From contig JAZHRO010000003.1 of the NCBI GenBank assembly GCA_037157565.1, positions 42,917,001 through 42,981,000 on the forward strand: a DNA stretch of 64,000 nt, in the 5' to 3' direction. The stretch's first letter is position 1. Every line of letters starts with the position of its first letter. Shown here piece by piece: positions 59,112-64,000 of the stretch. The notes under the pieces were generated by a model. The model was not told where the DNA came from, made no database searches, and saw only the letters and a program-made list of their open reading frames with translations. Both the position numbers and the translations under genes were made by a program. Origin of the DNA: Thalassia testudinum (Eukaryota; Streptophyta; Magnoliopsida; Alismatales; Hydrocharitaceae).

Positions 59112-61347
59112 CTAGATGTGTGGTTCCTCTCGTGCTCTGTGGCCTATCAAATTGATACTTGATGAGTCATTGTGATTCTTTTCTTTTAGGTTTGAGATTA
59201 TGTCCTCAAGAAATGACTCATTGATTGGGTCTTCAAATGAATCTTCCCTATAACCTTTATCCCAAAAAGTGAATGCTTGGAGAGTGCCTTTTGAATCATA
59301 AAACTTGAAATCTGTAAAGGATTCATATTCTGGGTGAAGGTCACTCTCAATATCGTCCAATCCTGATTCCTAGTGGTTCTCAAAATAAAAAGTCTCCATA
59401 TCCATGGACTCTAAATCTGGTCTGTCACCATGTTTCCCGACATTCCTAGGTATATCCTCAAATTCAAAGGTGAAAGCCTCCATTGTACTCATGTCATTAT
59501 GCTCGACTAGATCATCATCTAGGATGTGAAAGGTTTCTAATTCAGGTTCTAAGTTTTCTATTAAGGATATGGTCATGAGGTCCTGTATAAAACCTAGTTG
59601 TTTTGTCAAGCATTTTCCTTTTGTTGCCTCAAAAATATTAATCTTAGTATGTTGATCTCCTAAGGTAATTGTCATATGCCCTGATTCACAATTGATTATG
59701 GCTTTTGCAGTAGCTAAGAATGGTCTTACCAAAATCACTGGCATCTCCTGTATCTGTTGTGGTGTCTCCATGTTAAGAATTAGGAAATCTACTAGGTAGT
59801 TGAAATCCTTAACTTTAATTACCACATCTATCATACCAATTGGTGTGATTAGGGTTTGGTCAGCTAGTTGCAAAGTGACATAAGCGGGTTTTAGCTGTCC
59901 AATCTGTAATTTTTCAAATAGGTTGGTAGGGATGAGGTTAACTGGGGAGCTCAAGTCTAACATAGCCCGCTTGAAGTTTGTATCACGGATATTGAAAGAA
60001 ATTAGCAGGGTACCTGGATCAGATTTCTTACGGGGTAGACTATTTTGGATTATGGCACTTATATTTTTAGACAGCACTACCTTTCCTAGTGTTTGTTCTT
60101 TCATCTCTCTTCTGGGTATGTTAGGTGCGTTTGGGTCGAGAGTAAGGATATCAAGTAGTGGAATAGTGACTTGTGCATTCCTTAAAGGTCCTATTATATC
60201 AATTTCTGACAATCCTTTAGTGTGGAGGTGAGATATGACCTGGGATAAGGGAATAGATTGGCTATCTTTAAGGATGGGTTTCATGACATTGATCATAGCA
60301 CAATCATGGTGGGGAGGTGGTGTTGGGTAAGTCATGGTGTGTTTTCGCTCAGCTGAGGTCGATGGAGAAAATAGGTAGGTATGAGTCGTTGGACCAGGTT
60401 GGGTATAACATGTTTGACCTTGGATTTGGTTTACAATGTGTTTTTGGGTCAACATGTTATTAGGATTTGGCAGAGGTTGGGAAGGAAGTGCACCAGGTTG
60501 GCGGGGATTCGCCATCTGGGTGAGTTGATTGCGAACCTCCGTGATCTCGTCTTTGTACTGTTTTTGCATAGCTGCATTCATTTTCTAAATATCAGCCAAA
60601 GTCTGAAGGATAAGAGACATTTGATCTGCATGAGTCGGCCTAGATTGATAAGTTGGGTTAGGCCTAGGCTGAGGCGGCTGATATGGACGAGGAGCTTGTG
60701 GTCGGGGTTGATATTAAGGTCTCTGATTTTGATTATTCCCTGACCACATGAAATTAGGATGATTATGCCATCCAAGGTTGTAGGTGTTTGAGAATGGGTC
60801 ATTCTGAATGGTGTTGAGGTCCTCGCAGGTTTGAGGGGCCTCGGAAAAGTCAGAATATGAGGGTTCAGAGTTTCCCCAACTAGAATAGGTGAGTCCATAG
60901 TTTCCCCCGAAACCATAATCAGACGGGGGTGGATACGGGTCCATCCCCTGAGAAGATTAATGATAGATGTTATGCACAGCCTCCCTGCCCAAGGGTGGTT
61001 GCGCGAATGGGTTTTGCGCAGAGGTGGCTCACTGCAAGTGTCGAGTTAGCTCATCCACCTTCTTCTCAATAATAGAGACCTTATCAAGGTGACTGACCAT
61101 TAGCTACAAGTCGACGGAAGAGGATAGGCCTTGTGTCTCATGTGCTCCCTTTGGATTCATCAATGCACGGTCATTCGTCCGGTTGAATATGCCTATGGAT
61201 TCATTATTGATGGAGTTCTCACACATATTCTCGAGAATCTCCCACACCGTGTCTTCGTGTTGACCCATGATGTTTCCTCCACAGGTTGCATTGACGAATA
61301 ATCGAATATCCTCACGGAGTCCCTGGTAAAAAGACTGGACTTGTTCT
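59112..61347 (-). pseudogene. Gag-protease-acidic tail frame of the non-autonomous element, with stops
   Basis: The gag C-terminal part (about 60582-61347) parallels the autonomous polyprotein ([16 protein letters not shown]) but has in-frame stops near 60716 and 60587. The next 403-codon stretch (59370-60581) holds the retropepsin-like fold. Its active-site motif reads DLSSP where the autonomous copy has DLGAS, so the glycine is lost and cleavage is unlikely. After the protease comes an acidic tail (LDDDLVEHNDMSTMEAFTFE) in place of reverse transcriptase. It continues past a TAG at 59370 in the same frame to 59112 (EDSFEDPINESFLED). Confidence 0.75.
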
Positions 61348-63072
61348 TGAAAGTGCGATCTTCATTTTCGTTGAAAACTTTAACATAAAATGATGTGTCA
61401 TTGTATTTAATCGCGTGGTCGAAAATCACTTTTCAAAACATTTTAATTTTCAGAATCTAACCACGAATAGTTAGGTCATCTTCACAGGGAGGAATTAGCC
61501 TATTTAAACTAGTGCGTTGTGCTTCGTTTATTTGGGAATCTCAATGTGTATGCATACTAACTGGTTCACATGTTTTCAACATGATTTCTTGCTTCAAATA
61601 ATTAATCAAGAATACAGGTGTGCATATGCAAAATCACCACTATATAATATCATGTAAAATAATGATCTTGATACTAGTAAACACTGTAAATGCTAATTTC
61701 TAGAATATAACTTGTTTACCATAATATCTATGACATGCATTAAATCATTCATGTGAGATATGCATATGGAAATAATTTAGATGAAGTAGGAGGGCTATGC
61801 AAATTCACCTCAATAATGTAATGCCTTAAATAAATGAATAGCAACATCTGCAATGGCATTTAACGTAAATACTAATTGAGGTGTTACTGTAGCAAAAGAG
61901 GGGATTTTGTTCCCCTCGTGCACATGCGGAGAAGGCACAGCTGGAGGCGCGGTGCTCGAAGTAGATCGGCCGGGATGCGGGCTTCGTGTTGGTGGTCGTG
62001 GCGTCGACGGAGGTGGCCGGTCGGAGCTTTGGATGCTGTCGGCGGCGGCTTGCGTGCAGGTGTGTATGGATGGCAGGAAGGTCTACTACGAGCGTGGGCA
62101 GCCTTATGAGGGCAAGGCGAAGTCGATGGCGTTGTTGGAGTGAAGCTTTGTTGCGCGTGGAGGTGGCTGCACTTGGAGGTGGACGGTCGGTGATGGGTTC
62201 CTTTGGAGAAGAAGATGAACAGTGCGATGAGGTGCGCTGCGTATGGCGGCTGAAGCGTGGCCAGGCGTGGACAGCCTTGTGCTGTGCGCACTACGCGGTT
62301 GTGCACTACATGATTGCGCATTGCGTGTGGCTGCAAGGGCACAGCACTTGCATTGTGGTAGTGCGCGGCTAATGGGTGCGGTGCCTGCAGGCGCTGGTGA
62401 GGTTGCAAGGGCACGTGCGCGCATGGTGGATAGGCTGATGGGTGCGGCGCCTGCGAGGGCTTGGTGCAGCATTTGCAGGCACTGCAAGGGCGCACGCATG
62501 TGGTGGATAGGATGGTGGAAGTTGGTGTGCAAAGACCACGATGCTTGCTGAAGTCCACGGTGCACGCCTCCTTCACGGTGGTGGAGATGGAGGATAGTTC
62601 CCCACCAAGGGGAAGGCGGATGATGAAGACCTTCCTCGATGAACGCAGCTTCTTTTTAAACAAAAATCTCCTCCTTTTCCTTCGGCCGCAAGTATCTCCA
62701 ACTACTCACAACACTCGCGAGTGGTTGGAATAGCAGATAAGCACAGCGATTTCCTGTTCAAACGTCTAACTAGAGCATTAGACATCTTAAAGAAAATGTA
62801 ATGGCGTGAATTCTTGATAGTAGTTCCAGAAGTCCAATCCAAGTCCAAGATGTCTTATAGAAGTAAAAATGAGTGCCTAATTCTTGTACCTAGCCTACAT
62901 TCATCACATAAATTATATTATCATAACATTTGTTATTAAATGTAAAATTGAAGCATAAAATTAAATGCAAGCCAAGGTGAATTGCCCTATAACTCTTAAT
63001 TAATTAACAACTAAGAACAAATAATTAAATAGTAATTAGGCTAAATAATAGTCCACAAAAGTGGACTTATCA
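61348..63072 (-). repeat. Solo LTR, 1725 bp, duplication GTTCT
   Basis: TGAAAGTGCG to GGACTTATCA, flanked by GTTCT at 61343-61347 and 63073-63077, interrupts gag codons. The orientation is inferred from the left-end motif GGTCATCTTCACAGGGAG (about 61472-61489), a variant of the U5 motif of the other - strand LTRs. A palindrome ACTCGCGAGT is at 62713-62722 and octamer pairs at 62760/62780 and 62828/62848. The family is otherwise unrecognised; 31836-33290 appears related. Confidence 0.82.
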
Positions 63073-63077
63073 GTTCT

Positions 63078-63290
63078 CATTTAGGAACTCCGTGGTGGGG
63101 GCACTTTCGCATGAGATCTAGAAAATGATCTCATGCCTCGTGAAGCGGTTCTCCTGCTTGCTGCGTGAAATGTGTGATCTGGTGCCATCAAGCATTTGTC
63201 CAACCAACAGGAAAGAACTTTCTTAGAAACTCGGATTGAAGTTCTACCCAGGTGTTGATTGGATGCGTTTGGGTTTGGTACCAGTGAGCA
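63078..63290 (-). pseudogene. Gag remnant upstream of the solo LTR
   Basis: It parallels about 13060-13275 of the autonomous gag (the [18 protein letters not shown] and [12 protein letters not shown] region), with base changes. The match stops at about 63290, where unrelated sequence begins. Confidence 0.7.
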
Positions 63291-64000
63291 ACTAATAACT
63301 CTACATTCAATGATGATAATTTCATCAACTGGGGTTAGTTTTGAGGATATATGTGCACTAATAATATGTCATGATGGGCATAGGAGCACTGCATGCATTG
63401 CGATTTAAGATTGCTTATAAATCAATGTTTAATGGCCATATGTACAAGTGCATGGTGAAATAGGCCTCAGATGAGCAATAGGAACTCATGGATGGATTTA
63501 GATCAACGAATCGAGTCCAATGGACTTGAAATCACTCAAATCCGACATCCAGAGCTCCCTCAACTAGCCTAAGAAGTTTTGGTCGTTGATCTGAGGATCA
63601 ATGGCCCACAGGAGGCCACGTGGCAGCATCCAACGTGCCCTCACCTACAATGCGCTCCCGGCTTCATCGATCTCAGCAGCTTTAAACCATCCGATCCGCC
63701 GATCGGATGGCTGAGAATCCATGACCCTCGCCTGCACGAACTCCTCACCCGCACGCCCTCACGACCTCAGCTTCAAATCCTGACTGTTTGATTTCCATCC
63801 AACGGTCGACGTCTCCCCACGCCCGACCTCGCTTTCGTGCAAAGCAACACACGCAGCGCATTGGTCCGTGCCTTACTCGCGAGCGAGGAACGTAGGTTCG
63901 AGTTGTTGCAGGATCCAATTGGCAGAAGGAGCGTGTGTGGACGAAATTCAGCCGCTGATGCAGAAGCCGATGGCAGGGATCGTGCCACACGGTGGAGCAG
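63291..64000. other. Start of another insertion, type unknown
   Basis: The gag homology breaks here. The sequence has features reminiscent of the U3 of 41920-43718: a G-box palindrome GCCACGTGGC (63615-63624) and an inverted repeat CCATCCGATC/GATCGGATGG (63687-63710). Neither end with a duplication is visible, so I only suggest an LTR of a related family. No gene supported. Confidence 0.35.

Larger units (their letters stand above)
51618..63290 (-). mobile_element. Decayed non-autonomous Athila-like element (gag and protease only), right end outside window or lost
   Basis: A 3' LTR (51618-57196), a polypurine tract (GGCATGGGGGTA on -, 57197-57208), a 3' region resembling 6615-8076, then protease and gag pieces up to 63290. 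Between polypurine tract and protease there is no reverse transcriptase, RNase H or integrase. It is split by solo LTRs at 52784-55673 and 61348-63072. It is related to the array at 3855-28318 in LTR ends, 3' region and gag but replaces polymerase with an acidic tail. Confidence 0.8.

Noticed and set aside
61876..62663. 259-codon - strand frame in the solo LTR
   Set aside because: It overlaps equally long + strand frames, has a biased composition, and lies entirely within an LTR.

Overview
This is repeat-dense nuclear DNA from a flowering plant. The evidence is the set of plant-type LTR retrotransposons (Ty3/gypsy chromovirus and Athila-like lineages, primed by a plant tRNA-Asp 3' end), an old plastid ndhE fragment, and scraps of plant-type GRF zinc-finger and Myb/SANT-like coding sequence. 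I saw no intact host gene. GC-rich LTR middles fit a monocot, but I cannot fix the species.

Positions 1-31175 hold a Tekay/Del-like chromovirus on the + strand. Its 5' part lies off the window and its 2.69 kb 3' LTR is at 28488-31175. An Athila-like array (3855-28318, - strand) sits inside its chromodomain codons, flanked by a perfect 5-bp duplication (GGGAG). The array is LTR-internal-LTR-internal-LTR. Its three about 2.76 kb LTRs differ by only a few bases, and its two 1899-residue polyproteins are identical and intact, so it is recent and probably arose by LTR-LTR unequal recombination.

Positions 31176-36532 are mostly unclassified, with an LTR-like relic, an exon-like fragment and the plastid ndhE insert. 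Positions 36533-39230 are a solo Tekay-type LTR (duplication TAAAC). Positions 39941-50499 are a solo Athila-like LTR (duplication AAGGC) split by a non-autonomous element with both LTRs (41920-49678). The sequence flanking that solo LTR carries SANT-like, coiled-coil and GRF zinc-finger fragments. Positions 51618 to about 63290 are a decayed non-autonomous Athila-like element with gag and protease but no reverse transcriptase. It is split by a third Tekay-type solo LTR (52784-55673) and by another solo LTR (61348-63072, duplication GTTCT). The last 0.7 kb starts a further unidentified insertion.

The main non-obvious signals are: (1) an octamer, AGACGTCT and near variants, in a strict lattice of 12-bp (and alternating 4-bp) spacers in all Tekay LTRs, with single 12-bp-spaced pairs in unrelated Athila-type LTRs; (2) a family-specific inverted repeat about 50-85 bp upstream of the TATA box in LTRs of different families, with compensatory changes; (3) a U5 segment resembling the 5' end of tRNA-Asp, the same tRNA whose 3' end matches the primer-binding site; (4) the three-LTR array with a middle LTR that looks chimeric; (5) two non-autonomous elements in which acidic reading frames stand where polymerase would be.
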